A stretch of 40,098 bases of DNA from assembly GCF_004919105.1 (NCBI RefSeq), contig NZ_STGK01000023.1, positions 1-40,098 on the forward strand. Direction: 5' to 3'. The notes beneath the pieces are model-generated. The model did not search any database and was not told where the DNA came from. It saw only the letters and a list, made by a program, of their open reading frames with translations. This stretch comes from Nocardioides sp. GY 10113 (GTDB lineage Bacteria; Actinomycetota; Actinomycetes; Propionibacteriales; Nocardioidaceae). Below are positions 1 to 14,009 of the stretch, piece after piece. Each line of letters begins with the position of its first letter. Within the stretch, counting starts at the first letter, position 1. The translations under genes were made by a program, and so were the position numbers.

Positions 1-1
1 G

Positions 2-775
2 GGCGTCAACACGATGGAGGTCCACGACGTGGCGGGCAACGTCACCACGGTGACCTTCACGCTCGACACCACCGGGCCCGTCCTCACGGAGAAGGACGGG
101 TCGTCGGAGACCTCCCGCTCGTACTCGATCGACGACGGCGAGCTGGGGAGCGGAGTCGCGGGAGTCCGTGTCAACGGTCAGGACCGGCCGCTGACCGTCA
201 GCCGGTGGTCGGACGTCAACGACATCATCGACGGCAACCACTGGGGCGCCCTGGCCGGGGAGAACATCCTCGTCGCCTACGACGCCCTCGGCAACGAGAC
301 GACGCTGACCTTCACACTGGCCTCGTCGGTGATCCCGCAGCCCGAGCAGGTTCCCGTCCCCGAGGCAGAGAGCCCGACGGCCGAGGAGGGCCCCGCTGTC
401 GAGGAGAACCCTGCTGTGGACGAGGGCCCCGCTGCGGAGGAGAGCCCCGCCGTGGAGGAGCAGACCCCCGCCGGCGTCCCGGACGCGGAGGAGGACGAGG
501 TCGCGGCGCCGCACCTGCCGATCCCCCCTGTCACGTCGTCGCCGGAGGTGACCGCGGTCCAGCTCGTCGCCTCCCGTACCGCTCCGGTCGCTACGTCGCT
601 TCCCGCCACGGGCAGGATCGTCGGGGCGCCACAGGCCGCCTCTGGCGACGAGGGGGTCGGGCCGGCCGCCGCCTCGACGGACCGGGACCGGTCCGAGGTC
701 CCGATGCTCGGCGGGTGGGGCCTGATGGCCATGCTCGGCTGCGCAGGAGCGCTGTTCCGGCGCTTCCGCGCCTGA
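2..775 (+). CDS. C-terminal part of an Ig-like repeat surface protein (5' end outside window)
   Basis: The frame is open from the window edge, so only the last 257 residues are present and the true start lies upstream. The first ~100 residues look like bacterial Ig-like beta-sandwich modules, with repeated phrases such as GNVTTVTFTLD and GNETTLTFTL. An acidic, Pro/Ala-rich linker follows, built of about five six-residue units like EEGPAV. A Ser/Thr/Ala-rich stretch then leads to a short C-terminal hydrophobic segment ending in RRFRA. This suggests a secreted, surface-anchored protein. An LPATG sequence is present, but it lies 53 residues from the end and about 30 residues before the hydrophobic segment, farther than in a standard sortase signal. 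A large adhesin or an enzyme with Ig-like tail domains are both possible. The function of the missing N-terminal part cannot be judged. Confidence 0.75.
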   Translation, partial: GVNTMEVHDVAGNVTTVTFTLDTTGPVLTEKDGSSETSRSYSIDDGELGSGVAGVRVNGQDRPLTVSRWSDVNDIIDGNHWGALAGENILVAYDALGNETTLTFTLASSVIPQPEQVPVPEAESPTAEEGPAVEENPAVDEGPAAEESPAVEEQTPAGVPDAEEDEVAAPHLPIPPVTSSPEVTAVQLVASRTAPVATSLPATGRIVGAPQAASGDEGVGPAAASTDRDRSEVPMLGGWGLMAMLGCAGALFRRFRA

Positions 776-787
776 TCGCCCCCCCGA

Positions 788-822
788 CGCCGCCGGGCAG
801 CCCCTCCAGCGGCCCGGCGGCG
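788..822 (+). terminator. GC-rich hairpin after the surface-protein gene
   Basis: An 11-bp perfect stem (788-798 with 812-822) and a 13-nt loop begin 12 bases after the stop codon. There is no T-tract, as is common for actinobacterial hairpin terminators. The surface-protein gene and the minus-strand gene beyond converge here, so it could serve either. Confidence 0.4.
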
Positions 823-915
823 GCGACCGGGCGCCGGCTCGGCCGCGGCGCGGCGCTCGGGGAGCCCGGGGTCACGGTCGGGTAGCGGGTGTCGAACGGT
901 GATCGACCAGGTGAG

Positions 916-1464
916 TCAGGCGGCGTTCCAGAGCCGGTACAGCGCCCGCGGTAGGCCCCAGACCCCGCGCGCGGTCGTGCGGTCGTCGGCGTCCAGCACC
1001 CCGAGCTCGCGCCACTGCGGGGTCAGGTGGCTGAGCGCCGCGGCCAGCACCTCGAGGAAGCCCTCGGGGTCGTCGATCTCGCCCTCGATCTCCTCCAGCG
1101 CGTTGACGTCGGCGAGCACGGCCTCGGGGTCGAGCGCGGAGCCAGGCCCGCGGTCGACGACGCCGAGGGCCAGGCCGAGCCAGTCCGCGTGCTGCAGTGC
1201 CGCGACGGCCGACATCGTCTCGATCTCGAGGTCGTCCAGCTCGCGGTCCTCGTCCGGCTCGTCGTCCGGTGCGATCGTCTCGGCCAGGGCGTCGAGCCAG
1301 CGCGCGTCCTCCTCGCCGACCTCGTCGCCGAGGCCGTCGACCCGCTCGGCGAGGTAGTCGGCCGCGGCCTGGTCGACCGCCTCGAGCTCCTCGAACCAGG
1401 AGTCGATCTCCTCGTCTGTGATGTCCCACTCGCCGGGCACGTCGCCGGAACCGTCGTCAGCCAT
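916..1464 (-). CDS. Acidic hypothetical protein downstream of mak
   Basis: This encodes 182 residues starting MADDGSG. I do not recognise a family. The N-terminal two thirds are very rich in Asp and Glu (for example DITDEEIDSWFEELEAVD), and the C-terminal third is more neutral, with a short motif GLPRALYRLWNAA at the end. No signal peptide or membrane segment is seen, so it is probably cytosolic. It lies 28 bp after the mak stop on the same strand. It also has a good -10 box (TAGTCT) 7 nt before this ATG, so it may be expressed separately from a leaderless transcript. An in-frame GTG six codons upstream is possible, but it lies upstream of that -10 box. Confidence 0.7.
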   Translation of the reverse strand: MADDGSGDVPGEWDITDEEIDSWFEELEAVDQAAADYLAERVDGLGDEVGEEDARWLDALAETIAPDDEPDEDRELDDLEIETMSAVAALQHADWLGLALGVVDRGPGSALDPEAVLADVNALEEIEGEIDDPEGFLEVLAAALSHLTPQWRELGVLDADDRTTARGVWGLPRALYRLWNAA

Positions 1465-1471
1465 GCCACCC

Positions 1472-1477
1472 AGACTA
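1472..1477 (-). promoter_or_regulatory. -10 box, leaderless promoter of the acidic hypothetical gene
   Basis: TAGTCT on the minus strand fits TANNNT. Seven bases separate it from the ATG at 1464, the spacing expected if transcription starts at the start codon. No convincing -35 box is seen. Confidence 0.45.
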
Positions 1478-1492
1478 GGCACCGCGCCGGGC

Positions 1493-2913
1493 TCAGGTCA
1501 TCCGCTCCACGGCGCCCAGGGGGATCGGCAGCCACAGCGGCCGGTTGCGGGCCTCGTAGGCGCACTCGTACACCGCCTTGTCCAGCACGTACGCCGTCAG
1601 CAGGGTGTGCTCGGCGGCGGTGAGGTCACGCACCTCGGCGCCGGCCTCGGCGTCCGCGCCGACGTAGGCGGCCAGGAAGGCCTCCTGGTTGCGCGCGGCC
1701 CACTCCCAGGCGCGCCGGCCCAGCTGGGCGAGGACGTCGGGGTCGTCGTCGGTGCTGGAGGCGAGCAGCGCGTGGGCGGCGTAGTCGAAGGAGCGCAGCA
1801 TGCCGGCGACGTCGCGCCACCGGGAGTCGGGCCGCAGCCGCTCGGCCAGCGGCTTGGCCGGCTCGCCCTCGAAGTCGACGACCTTCCAGGCGAGCGTGGT
1901 GCGCAGGGTCTGGCCGAGGTGCAGGTCACCGTGGACGCGCTGGACCTCGATCTCCGCGACGTCGGCGACGGCGCGCAGGGCTGCGCGCAGCGGCGTCGCG
2001 TGGGGTGCGAGCTCGGGGACGACCTCCAGCGCGGCCTCGAGGCGTGCCAGCATCCCGGCGGAGACCTCGTCGCCGGGGACCGTCCCGGTGCCGAAGGCGT
2101 CGCGCAGCTCGGCGTGGATGTCGGCCAGCGCGATGCCGAGGCGGGCCGCCTCGGCCGCGAAGTCACCGCCCACCTCGTCGGCGTGCAGGTCGGCCTCGGC
2201 GAACAGGTTGCGGACGCTGGTCAGCGCCAGGTCCCAGCCGTCGGTCGCGGTGCGCAGGAACTGCTGGAGCATGCCCAGCTGCAGCGGCCCCTCGGGGGGC
2301 TCGGCCTCCTCGCGGAACTCCACCCAGCCGTAGAGCTCGGCGACGTGGGTGGAGCCCACCTCGGTGAGCACCCGGTGGGTGGCGATGTCCGGGTTCGACC
2401 CCGGGGTCACCTTGCGGAAGAGCTTGAGCACCGCGTCCTCGCCGAAGAGCACCGAGGAGTTCGACTGCTCGCCGGTGAACAGGCTGGCGGGCGCGGTCAG
2501 GTCCAGGTCGTGGCCCGCCAGCCGGACGAAGACGAGTCCCTCGGTGTCGTCGCCCGGCGCGGAGCCGGGCACGAAGGCGGCCAGCACCCGGGCCATCGCC
2601 GCCCGGTCGTGCACGGCGTCGTAGGCGAAGACGGTGCCCCCGGCGCAGTCGGGGTCGTCCCAGACGCCGACGGTGGCGTGGCCCAGCTGCTCCTGCGGGA
2701 CGTCGTACAGCGAGAGCGGTACCTGGTACTGCTCCGAGGTGCCGTCCTCGTAGGTCACCGTGGCCAGGTCGACCGCGATCCGCGGGCCCTCCGGCACCGG
2801 ATCGGTGATCAGGAGGCGACGCACGTGGCTCACCTCGAAGCCGCGCCCCTTGCCGCCGAACCACCGGGCCCGGTCCAGGAAGGTGTGCAGGTCTGCGCGG
2901 ATGTGGTCGCTCA

Positions 2914-2914
<1 letters not shown>
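1493..2914 (-). CDS. mak: Maltokinase (maltose-1-phosphate synthesis)
   Basis: Mak phosphorylates maltose with ATP to alpha-maltose-1-phosphate, the donor used by GlgE. The 473-residue protein has the expected length. The N-terminal region (RARWFGGKGR, YQVPLSLY) matches the cap domain of maltokinases, and the C-terminal half is an aminoglycoside-phosphotransferase-like kinase fold with HGDLHLGQ (catalytic loop) and VVDFEGEP (metal-binding Asp). The ATG at 2914 shares one base with the treS stop (TGATG), which indicates translational coupling. In many bacteria Mak is fused to TreS; here they are separate adjacent genes. This is the last gene of the tightly overlapping glgE-treS-mak set. Confidence 0.93.
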
Positions 2915-6665
<3,751 letters not shown>

Positions 6666-6747
6666 GCCGCCCACCCAACCGGTGACCGCCGGTCCGTGCA
6701 AGGTGCCGCGTGCGAATCGAGACGGATTTGTCGAGAGTCTCAGCAGG

Positions 6748-7380
6748 TCATCCGCGGGGCGGGCGCCGCGAGAGCGTCGCGGCGACCACCAGCCCAGCGA
6801 GCAGCGCGCCGAGCGAGCCCAGCGCCTCGTCGCCCAGGGTGTCCTCGTAGGCCGTGCCGAGCTCGGTGCCGTGCCGGATGAAGGTGTACCACTCGCCGAG
6901 CTCCCAGCCGATCGCGAGCAGCGCCCCGAGCCCGGCGACGAGCAGCACCACGGCCCACCGCGGGCGGACGGCGCCACAGGCCAGCAGGCCGATCCCGGCG
7001 CACAGCAGGAACCAGTTGACGAAGTGGTTGGCGTCGTCCCACCACACGACCGTGTCGTAGAGGTCGAGCGTGTTGCCGGTGACGTCGATCAGGAACGGCA
7101 GCATCACCAGCGTGAACGCGCCCCACGGCGGGGTCGGCCGGGGCGACGGCTCGGCGCCGGCACGGCGGCCGGGGCGGGTGGCCAGCCACCACCACGCCGG
7201 TGCGACGAGCATCATCAGCGGGTAGGCGACCAGTCGGGCCCCGAACGCCTTGCCGGAGAACTGCGGCAGGTCCGGGGCCAGCGTCGCCAGCAGCAGCTGG
7301 CCGACGGTGGCGGTCAGCACCAGTGCGGGCACCCACCACGGCGTGCCGCGTCGGAGGGTGGGTGTCGTGGTCGTGGTCAC
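6748..7380 (-). CDS. Small multi-pass membrane protein, DUF2238-like
   Basis: This 210-residue protein starts at GTG (MTTTTTPTLRR) and has about six hydrophobic segments. The C-terminal half carries WWDDANHFVNWFLL, then GWELGEWYTFIRHG, then EDTLGDEALGSLGALLAG. This order of an Asp/His helix, a Trp-Glu-Glu helix and a D-T-x-x-D loop resembles the DUF2238/YjdF family of unknown function. It lies 82 bp upstream of glgE and 72 bp downstream of moeA on the same strand, so co-transcription is possible, but no functional link to either is evident. No strong ribosome-binding site precedes the GTG, and I could not confirm the start. Confidence 0.7.
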   Translation of the reverse strand: MTTTTTPTLRRGTPWWVPALVLTATVGQLLLATLAPDLPQFSGKAFGARLVAYPLMMLVAPAWWWLATRPGRRAGAEPSPRPTPPWGAFTLVMLPFLIDVTGNTLDLYDTVVWWDDANHFVNWFLLCAGIGLLACGAVRPRWAVVLLVAGLGALLAIGWELGEWYTFIRHGTELGTAYEDTLGDEALGSLGALLAGLVVAATLSRRPPRG

Positions 7381-7452
7381 CGGCGCATGGTGCCCGACGA
7401 CGCGTCCGGCGGCAGCCGAACGCAGGAAGCCGGCGCCGGCGCTGAGGCACGG

Positions 7453-8679
7453 TCAGCCGATGAGCAGGTCCCAGACGGTGACCGGCTCGCCCGCGCGCAC
7501 CGCGGTCTGCTCGGCGGGCAGGTCGATCAGGCAGTCGGCACCGGCGAACCAGCCGAGGAAGCCCGACCCCGGGGGGCCCCACGGCGCGACGGTGCCGGCG
7601 GCGCGGTCCCAGCGTCCGCGCCGCAGCTGGCGCTTGCCATCGGGGGAGACCAGGTCCTCGGTCAGCGTGGCGGTCGCGGTCGGCCGGTCGGGGACCGGGT
7701 GCCCGAGCAGCCGACGCAGCGCGGGGCGCACGAAGACCTCGAACGAGGTGAGGGCGCTGACCGGGTTGCCCGGCAGGCAGACCACCGGCGTGCCGGCGAA
7801 GGAGCCGGCGCCCTGCGGCATCCCGGGCTGCATCGCGACCTTCCCGAACGCGACCCCGCGGGGAGCGAGCGCCTCCTTGACCACCTCGTAGGCGCCCGCG
7901 CTCACCCCGCCGGAGGTGATCACGAGGTCGATCGGCGCGTGCGCGGCCAGCGACTCCTCGAGCGAGTCGAGGAACGCTGGTACGTCGTCGGCGACCCAGC
8001 GACGACGGAGCGCCTCGCCACCCGCGTCGGCGACCGCCGCGGCCAGCATCGCGCTGTTGGAGTCGCGGATCTGGCCGGACTCCGGCAGCGGGTCCGCGGC
8101 GAGCTCGGAGCCGGTGGAGACCAGGAGCACCCGGGGGCGCCGGCGGACCAGCACCTCGCGCACGCCGAGCGCGGCCAGCGCGCCGAGCTGGGCCGCGCCG
8201 AGCAGGGTCCCGGCGGCGACCACCTCCTGCCCGACGGCGACGTCGGAGCCGGCGGCGCGGACGAAGGAGCCGGCGGCGCGCGCGGCGCGGATCCGGACCC
8301 GCTCGGTGCCCCCGTCGGTCTCCTCGACCTCGACCACGGCATCGGCGCCGGTCGGCACCGGCGCGCCGGTCATGATCCGGTGGGCCGTCCCGGGCTCGAG
8401 CGCGCCGCGGGCGGCGCCGGCCGGTATGTCGGCGGCCACCGGCAGGTCGACGGGGGAGTCGGGGGAGGCGCCGGCGATGTCGCGGGCCCGGACCGCGTAG
8501 CCGTCCATCGCGGAGTTGTCGAACGAGGGCAGCGCTTCCGGCGCGGTCACCGGCTCAGCCAGCACCCGTCCGAGCGCGTCGCCGGTGCCGATCCGCTCGG
8601 CGCCCAGCCCGGTCGGGTTGCCGGCGTCGAGCAGGAGCGCGACGCGCCGCTGGTGCTCGACGACGGGGACGGGGGCCAC
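7453..8679 (-). CDS. moeA: Molybdopterin molybdenumtransferase
   Basis: MoeA inserts molybdate into adenylylated molybdopterin, the last common step of molybdenum cofactor synthesis, in the cytosol. The 408-residue protein has the expected length and motifs: LPSFDNSAMDGYAVRA near residue 50, TSGGVSAGAYEVVK in the MPT-binding domain, and PGNPVSALTSFEVFVRP near the C-terminal domain. The GTG start at 8679 gives the standard N-terminus VEHQRRVALLLD. A TACGCT -10 box ends 6 nt before this GTG, supporting a leaderless transcript. No other molybdenum-cofactor gene is in the window. Confidence 0.95.
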   Translation of the reverse strand: MAPVPVVEHQRRVALLLDAGNPTGLGAERIGTGDALGRVLAEPVTAPEALPSFDNSAMDGYAVRARDIAGASPDSPVDLPVAADIPAGAARGALEPGTAHRIMTGAPVPTGADAVVEVEETDGGTERVRIRAARAAGSFVRAAGSDVAVGQEVVAAGTLLGAAQLGALAALGVREVLVRRRPRVLLVSTGSELAADPLPESGQIRDSNSAMLAAAVADAGGEALRRRWVADDVPAFLDSLEESLAAHAPIDLVITSGGVSAGAYEVVKEALAPRGVAFGKVAMQPGMPQGAGSFAGTPVVCLPGNPVSALTSFEVFVRPALRRLLGHPVPDRPTATATLTEDLVSPDGKRQLRRGRWDRAAGTVAPWGPPGSGFLGWFAGADCLIDLPAEQTAVRAGEPVTVWDLLIG

Positions 8680-8685
8680 CGGGCC

Positions 8686-8691
8686 AGCGTA
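8686..8691 (-). promoter_or_regulatory. -10 box, leaderless promoter of moeA
   Basis: TACGCT on the minus strand (TANNNT) is followed by 6 nt and then the moeA GTG at 8679. The position supports this GTG as both transcription and translation start. Confidence 0.45.
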
Positions 8692-8709
8692 GTGGTGGCG
8701 TCGCGGCGT

Positions 8710-8759
8710 CCGGTGGTTTCGAGGCTCGGCGCCGGGGCGCCTCGCACCTCAACCACCGG
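8710..8759. repeat. 50-bp imperfect palindrome, REP-like element
   Basis: The arms CCGGTGGTT (8710-8718) and AACCACCGG (8751-8759) are perfectly complementary, and inner arms GGCGCC (728-733 and 736-741 of this kb) are symmetric about the same centre. The middle pairs poorly. It lies in the 392-bp moeA-glgP intergenic region, beside a pair of 48-bp direct repeats. Palindromes of the style GGTGGTT...AACCACC around a CGAG-rich core are my recollection of dispersed repeats in Nocardioides-type genomes; that match is unverified here. Confidence 0.5.
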
Positions 8760-8767
8760 TGGGCGAT

Positions 8768-8815
8768 CGGCGGCCGACTGCGTGCGCGGCAGCGTGGCGC
8801 GAGCGCAGCGAGCGA
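8768..8815. repeat. 48-bp direct repeat, copy 1
   Basis: This copy is identical over 48 bp to the copy at 8866-8913, and the match stops at both ends. The unit ends in a CGAGCGCAGCGAGCGA tract. No coding frame continues through it with recognisable content. Together with the palindrome at 8710 it suggests a cluster of dispersed intergenic repeats. Confidence 0.7.
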
Positions 8816-8865
8816 GCTTTCCCGCGATGCAGACGCGGCGAGACGCCAGGACACCGCGACCACCG

Positions 8866-8913
8866 CGGCGGCCGACTGCGTGCGCGGCAGCGTGGCGCGA
8901 GCGCAGCGAGCGA
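8866..8913. repeat. 48-bp direct repeat, copy 2
   Basis: This is an exact copy of 8768-8815, offset by 98 bp with 50 bp of unrelated sequence between them. Its end takes part in a small hairpin (GCGAGCG 8906-8912 with CGCTCGC 8917-8923). Two copies alone do not make a CRISPR array, and no cas gene is nearby. Confidence 0.7.
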
Positions 8914-8940
8914 CATCGCTCGCGCCATCCAACGCTGGGT

Positions 8941-8981
8941 CCGCGGGCGAGGAAGCCCCCATGACTCCTCCTCGCCCGCGG
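8941..8981. other. Perfect 13-bp hairpin upstream of glgP
   Basis: The stem arms are CCGCGGGCGAGGA (8941-8953) and its exact complement (8969-8981), with a 15-nt loop. It lies between the divergent moeA and glgP genes, so it is not in the usual terminator position for either. It could insulate glgP from plus-strand read-through or be part of the repeat cluster. Confidence 0.5.
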
Positions 8982-9008
8982 TGACCGTTTAACGTGACAC
9001 CGGGTCAC
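8981..9008. promoter_or_regulatory. GTGAC half-sites upstream of glgP, possible operator
   Basis: Two GTGAC half-sites (8981-8985 and 8994-8998) lie 13 bp apart, and the second forms an inverted repeat with GTCAC (9004-9008) around a 5-bp spacer. They start an AT-richer stretch (8986-9045) that also holds the palindrome CCAATTGG (9026-9033) and two TTTAACG copies. The spacing resembles but does not fit a CRP site (GTGA-N6-TCAC), since here the spacer between GTGA and TCAC is 7. A regulator of glgP is plausible but unidentified. Confidence 0.3.
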
Positions 9009-9059
9009 AGTGTTACGGCTCATATCCAATTGGTTCTTTTAACGATCCAGAGACGGCGC

Positions 9060-9065
9060 TAGGTT
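9060..9065 (+). promoter_or_regulatory. -10 box, leaderless promoter of glgP
   Basis: TAGGTT (TANNNT) is followed by 6 nt and then the glgP ATG at 9072. There is no ribosome-binding site before the ATG, which agrees with leaderless translation. Confidence 0.5.
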
Positions 9066-9071
9066 CGGCGC

Positions 9072-11699
9072 ATGCGTGCGATCCGCCGTTTCTCGGTCCG
9101 CCCGGTCCTGCCCGCCGACCTCGCCGCGCTCGGCGAGCTCGCCGCCAACCTGCGCTGGTCCTGGCACCCGCCGACCCAGGCGCTCTTCGCGGAGGTCGAT
9201 CCCGACCTGTGGGCCGACCATCACCACGACCCGGTCCGGCTGCTCGGCGCGGTCAGCAGCGAGCGGTGGGCGGAGCTGGCCGCCGACACCGGCTTCGTCG
9301 AACGGGTCGCGCGGGCGCGCGCCGACCTGGCGTCGTACCTGAGCGCGGACCGCTGGTACCAGAAGGTCAGCGTCGCGGAGGCGGAGACCGCCTGGCCGGC
9401 CGCGGTGGCGTACTTCTCCCCGGAGTTCGGGATCACCTCGGTGCTCCCGCAGTACTCCGGCGGCCTCGGCATCCTCGCCGGCGACCACCTCAAGGCGGCC
9501 AGCGACCTCGGCGTGCCGATCGTCGGCGTCGGACTGCTCTACCGGCACGGCTACTTCAAGCAGTCGCTCTCCCGCGAGGGCTGGCAGCTGGAGTCCTACC
9601 CGGTCCTGGACCCCGACGAGCTGCCGATCTCGCCGTTGCGCGAGGCCGACGGCTCGGTGGCCACGATCAGCCTCGGCATGCCCGGCGGCCCCGACCTGCT
9701 GGCCCGGATCTGGGTGGCCCAGGTCGGTCGGGTGCCGCTGCTGATGCTCGACACCGACGTCGAGGGCAACCCCGACCACTACCGCGAGATCACCGACCGG
9801 CTCTACGGCGGCAACAGCGAGCACCGGCTGCGCCAGGAGCTGCTGCTCGGGGTCGGCGGGGTCCGCGCGCTGCGGGTCTGGTCGCGGATCACCGGCGCCC
9901 CCGCCCCCGAGGTCTTCCACACCAACGAGGGCCACGCCGGCTTCCTCGGCATCGAGCGGATCCGCGAGCTGACCGCGGACGGCGGCCCCGGCCTGACCTT
10001 CGAGGAGGCGCTGGAGGTCGGCCGAGGCTCCACGGTCTTCACCACCCACACCCCGGTCCCGGCCGGTATCGACCGGTTCCCGCGCTCCCTGATCGAGCAG
10101 TACCTGGACGCGGCCGGCGGCGCCACGCCGGAGGTGCCCACGGACCGGGTGCTGGCACTCGGCGCCGAGGACTACGAGGGTGGCGACCCGGGCGTCTTCA
10201 ACATGGCGGTGATGGGGTTCCGGCTGGCCCAGCGCCTCAACGGCGTCTCGCTGCTGCACGGCGAGGTCAGCCGCGGCATGTTCAAGGGCCTGTGGCCGGC
10301 CTTCGACACCGAGGAGGTGCCGATCACCTCGATCACGAACGGCGTGCACGCGCCCACCTGGGTGCATCCCGAGGTGTTCGCGATGGCCGCCGCCCACGGG
10401 GCGCTGGCCGACCCGACAGAGGTCGGCTCCGCCGAGGACACCGCGGCCTACTGGGCGGCCGTCGACAAGGTGCCCGGCACCGAGGTGTGGGCCACCAAGC
10501 GTCGGCTGCGCGAGCACCTGGTCGCGGACGCACGGCGCCGGCTGCGTCGCTCCTGGGAGAAGCGGGGCGCGACGCCGGCCGAGCTCGGCTGGATCGAGGA
10601 GGCGCTGGACCCCGACGTGCTGACCATCGGCTTCGCGCGCCGGGTGCCGTCGTACAAGCGGCTGACGCTGATGCTGCGCGACCCCGACCGACTCCGCGGG
10701 CTGCTGCTGCACCCCGAGCGCCCGGTGCAGCTGGTGATCGCTGGCAAGGCGCACCCCGCTGACGACGGCGGCAAGCGGCTGATCCAGGAGCTGGTCAGGT
10801 TCGCCGACGAGGCCGGCGTGCGGCACCGCATCGTCTTCCTGCCCAACTACGACATCGCGCTGGCGCAGCCGCTCTACCCCGGCTGCGACGTCTGGCTCAA
10901 CAACCCGTTGCGCCCCTACGAGGCGTGCGGCACCTCGGGCATGAAGGCCGCGCTGAACGGTGGGCTCAACCTCTCCATCCTCGACGGTTGGTGGGACGAG
11001 TGGTACGAGCCGGAGTTCGGCTGGGCGATCCCCTCGGCCGACGGCCCCGGCCTCTCCGGCGACCCGGACACGCGCGACGACCTCGAGGCCGCCGCCCTCT
11101 ACGACCTGATCGAGCACGAGGTGGCGCCGCGGTTCTACGAGCGCGACGCCGACGGCGTGCCGGTGCGCTGGGTGGAGATGCTGCGCCACACCTGGAAGGA
11201 GCTCGGTCCCAAGGTGCTGGCCACCCGCATGGTCGGCGACTACGTGCGCCGCCTCTACGCCCCCGCGGCGGGTGTCGGCAGGACGCTGGACACCCCCGAC
11301 GACGGCTACCGCCGCGCCCGGGAGCTGGCCGCGTGGAAGGCCCGGGTGCGCGGCGCCTGGTCCGGGGTCCGGGTCGAGCACGTCGAGTCGCACGGTCTCC
11401 CTGACGTCACCGAGGTCGGGCACAGCCTGGAGGTGCACTGCTACGTGGCGTTGGGGGAGCTGGCGCCCGAGGACGTCGAGGTGCAGCTGGTGCACGGCCG
11501 CGTCGACGCCGAGGACGTGCTGGAGGGGGCGAGCGCGAGCCCGCTGGCGCTGGTGGAGTCCTACGAGGGCAACCGGCACCGGTACGACGGCGGCGTCGAG
11601 CTCACCAGGAGCGGGGCGTTCGGCTACACGGTGCGGGTGGTGCCGCGCCACCCGCTGCTGATCTCGCCCGCCGAGCTGGGCGTGGTCGCCACCGCGTGA
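9072..11699 (+). CDS. glgP: Alpha-glucan (maltodextrin/glycogen) phosphorylase
   Basis: GlgP cleaves terminal alpha-1,4 glucosyl units with phosphate, releasing glucose-1-phosphate. It is a cytosolic PLP enzyme. The 875-residue protein is of the actinobacterial alpha-glucan phosphorylase type, with an N-terminal DUF3417 segment (LAANLRWSWHPPTQALFAEV) before the phosphorylase fold. The phosphorylase core includes YFSPEFGITSVLPQYSGGLG, HTNEGHAGF and ITNGVHAPTW. The PLP-binding lysine is K625 in GTSGMKAALNGG. The ATG is preceded by a TAGGTT -10 box and not by a Shine-Dalgarno sequence. The gene is divergent from moeA and converges on glgX, with only 9 bp between the two stop codons. It supplies the breakdown arm that opposes GlgE. 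Confidence 0.95.
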   Translation: MRAIRRFSVRPVLPADLAALGELAANLRWSWHPPTQALFAEVDPDLWADHHHDPVRLLGAVSSERWAELAADTGFVERVARARADLASYLSADRWYQKVSVAEAETAWPAAVAYFSPEFGITSVLPQYSGGLGILAGDHLKAASDLGVPIVGVGLLYRHGYFKQSLSREGWQLESYPVLDPDELPISPLREADGSVATISLGMPGGPDLLARIWVAQVGRVPLLMLDTDVEGNPDHYREITDRLYGGNSEHRLRQELLLGVGGVRALRVWSRITGAPAPEVFHTNEGHAGFLGIERIRELTADGGPGLTFEEALEVGRGSTVFTTHTPVPAGIDRFPRSLIEQYLDAAGGATPEVPTDRVLALGAEDYEGGDPGVFNMAVMGFRLAQRLNGVSLLHGEVSRGMFKGLWPAFDTEEVPITSITNGVHAPTWVHPEVFAMAAAHGALADPTEVGSAEDTAAYWAAVDKVPGTEVWATKRRLREHLVADARRRLRRSWEKRGATPAELGWIEEALDPDVLTIGFARRVPSYKRLTLMLRDPDRLRGLLLHPERPVQLVIAGKAHPADDGGKRLIQELVRFADEAGVRHRIVFLPNYDIALAQPLYPGCDVWLNNPLRPYEACGTSGMKAALNGGLNLSILDGWWDEWYEPEFGWAIPSADGPGLSGDPDTRDDLEAAALYDLIEHEVAPRFYERDADGVPVRWVEMLRHTWKELGPKVLATRMVGDYVRRLYAPAAGVGRTLDTPDDGYRRARELAAWKARVRGAWSGVRVEHVESHGLPDVTEVGHSLEVHCYVALGELAPEDVEVQLVHGRVDAEDVLEGASASPLALVESYEGNRHRYDGGVELTRSGAFGYTVRVVPRHPLLISPAELGVVATA

Positions 11700-11708
11700 G
11701 GCCGCCGG

Positions 11709-13925
<2,217 letters not shown>

Positions 13926-13931
13926 CGCGTC

Positions 13932-13937
13932 ATTGTG
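13932..13937 (-). promoter_or_regulatory. -10 box of glgX
   Basis: CACAAT on the minus strand keeps the key A2 and T6 of TANNNT and lies 6 nt before the GTG at 13925. The 10-mer GGGCACAATG around it recurs in the divergent promoter at 14001-14010. Confidence 0.35.
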
Positions 13938-14003
13938 CCCCGCCGCCGGTGGCGCCTGAGGGGTTCGGCCCCGATCCGGGTGTTCCCGGGGCGTGATGCA
14001 GGG

Positions 14004-14009
14004 CACAAT
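14004..14009 (+). promoter_or_regulatory. -10 box of the small membrane protein gene
   Basis: CACAAT lies within GGGCACAATG, the same 10-mer as in the divergent glgX promoter. It would start transcription near 14016, leaving a leader of about 57 nt before the ATG at 14073. Confidence 0.3.

Noticed and set aside
8768..8913. Pair of 48-bp repeats as a CRISPR remnant
   Set aside because: There are only two copies, the repeat is longer and more GC-rich than usual, a single 50-bp interval separates them and no cas gene is near.
8994..9008. GTGAC-N5-GTCAC upstream of glgP as a CRP site
   Set aside because: The distance between GTGA and TCAC is 7, not 6, so it does not fit the CRP consensus; kept only as an unassigned operator candidate.
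9039..11651. An 870-codon open frame on the minus strand opposite glgP
   Set aside because: It mirrors the glgP reading frame, has low-complexity composition (His, Gln, Val, Arg, Gly) and no known motif.
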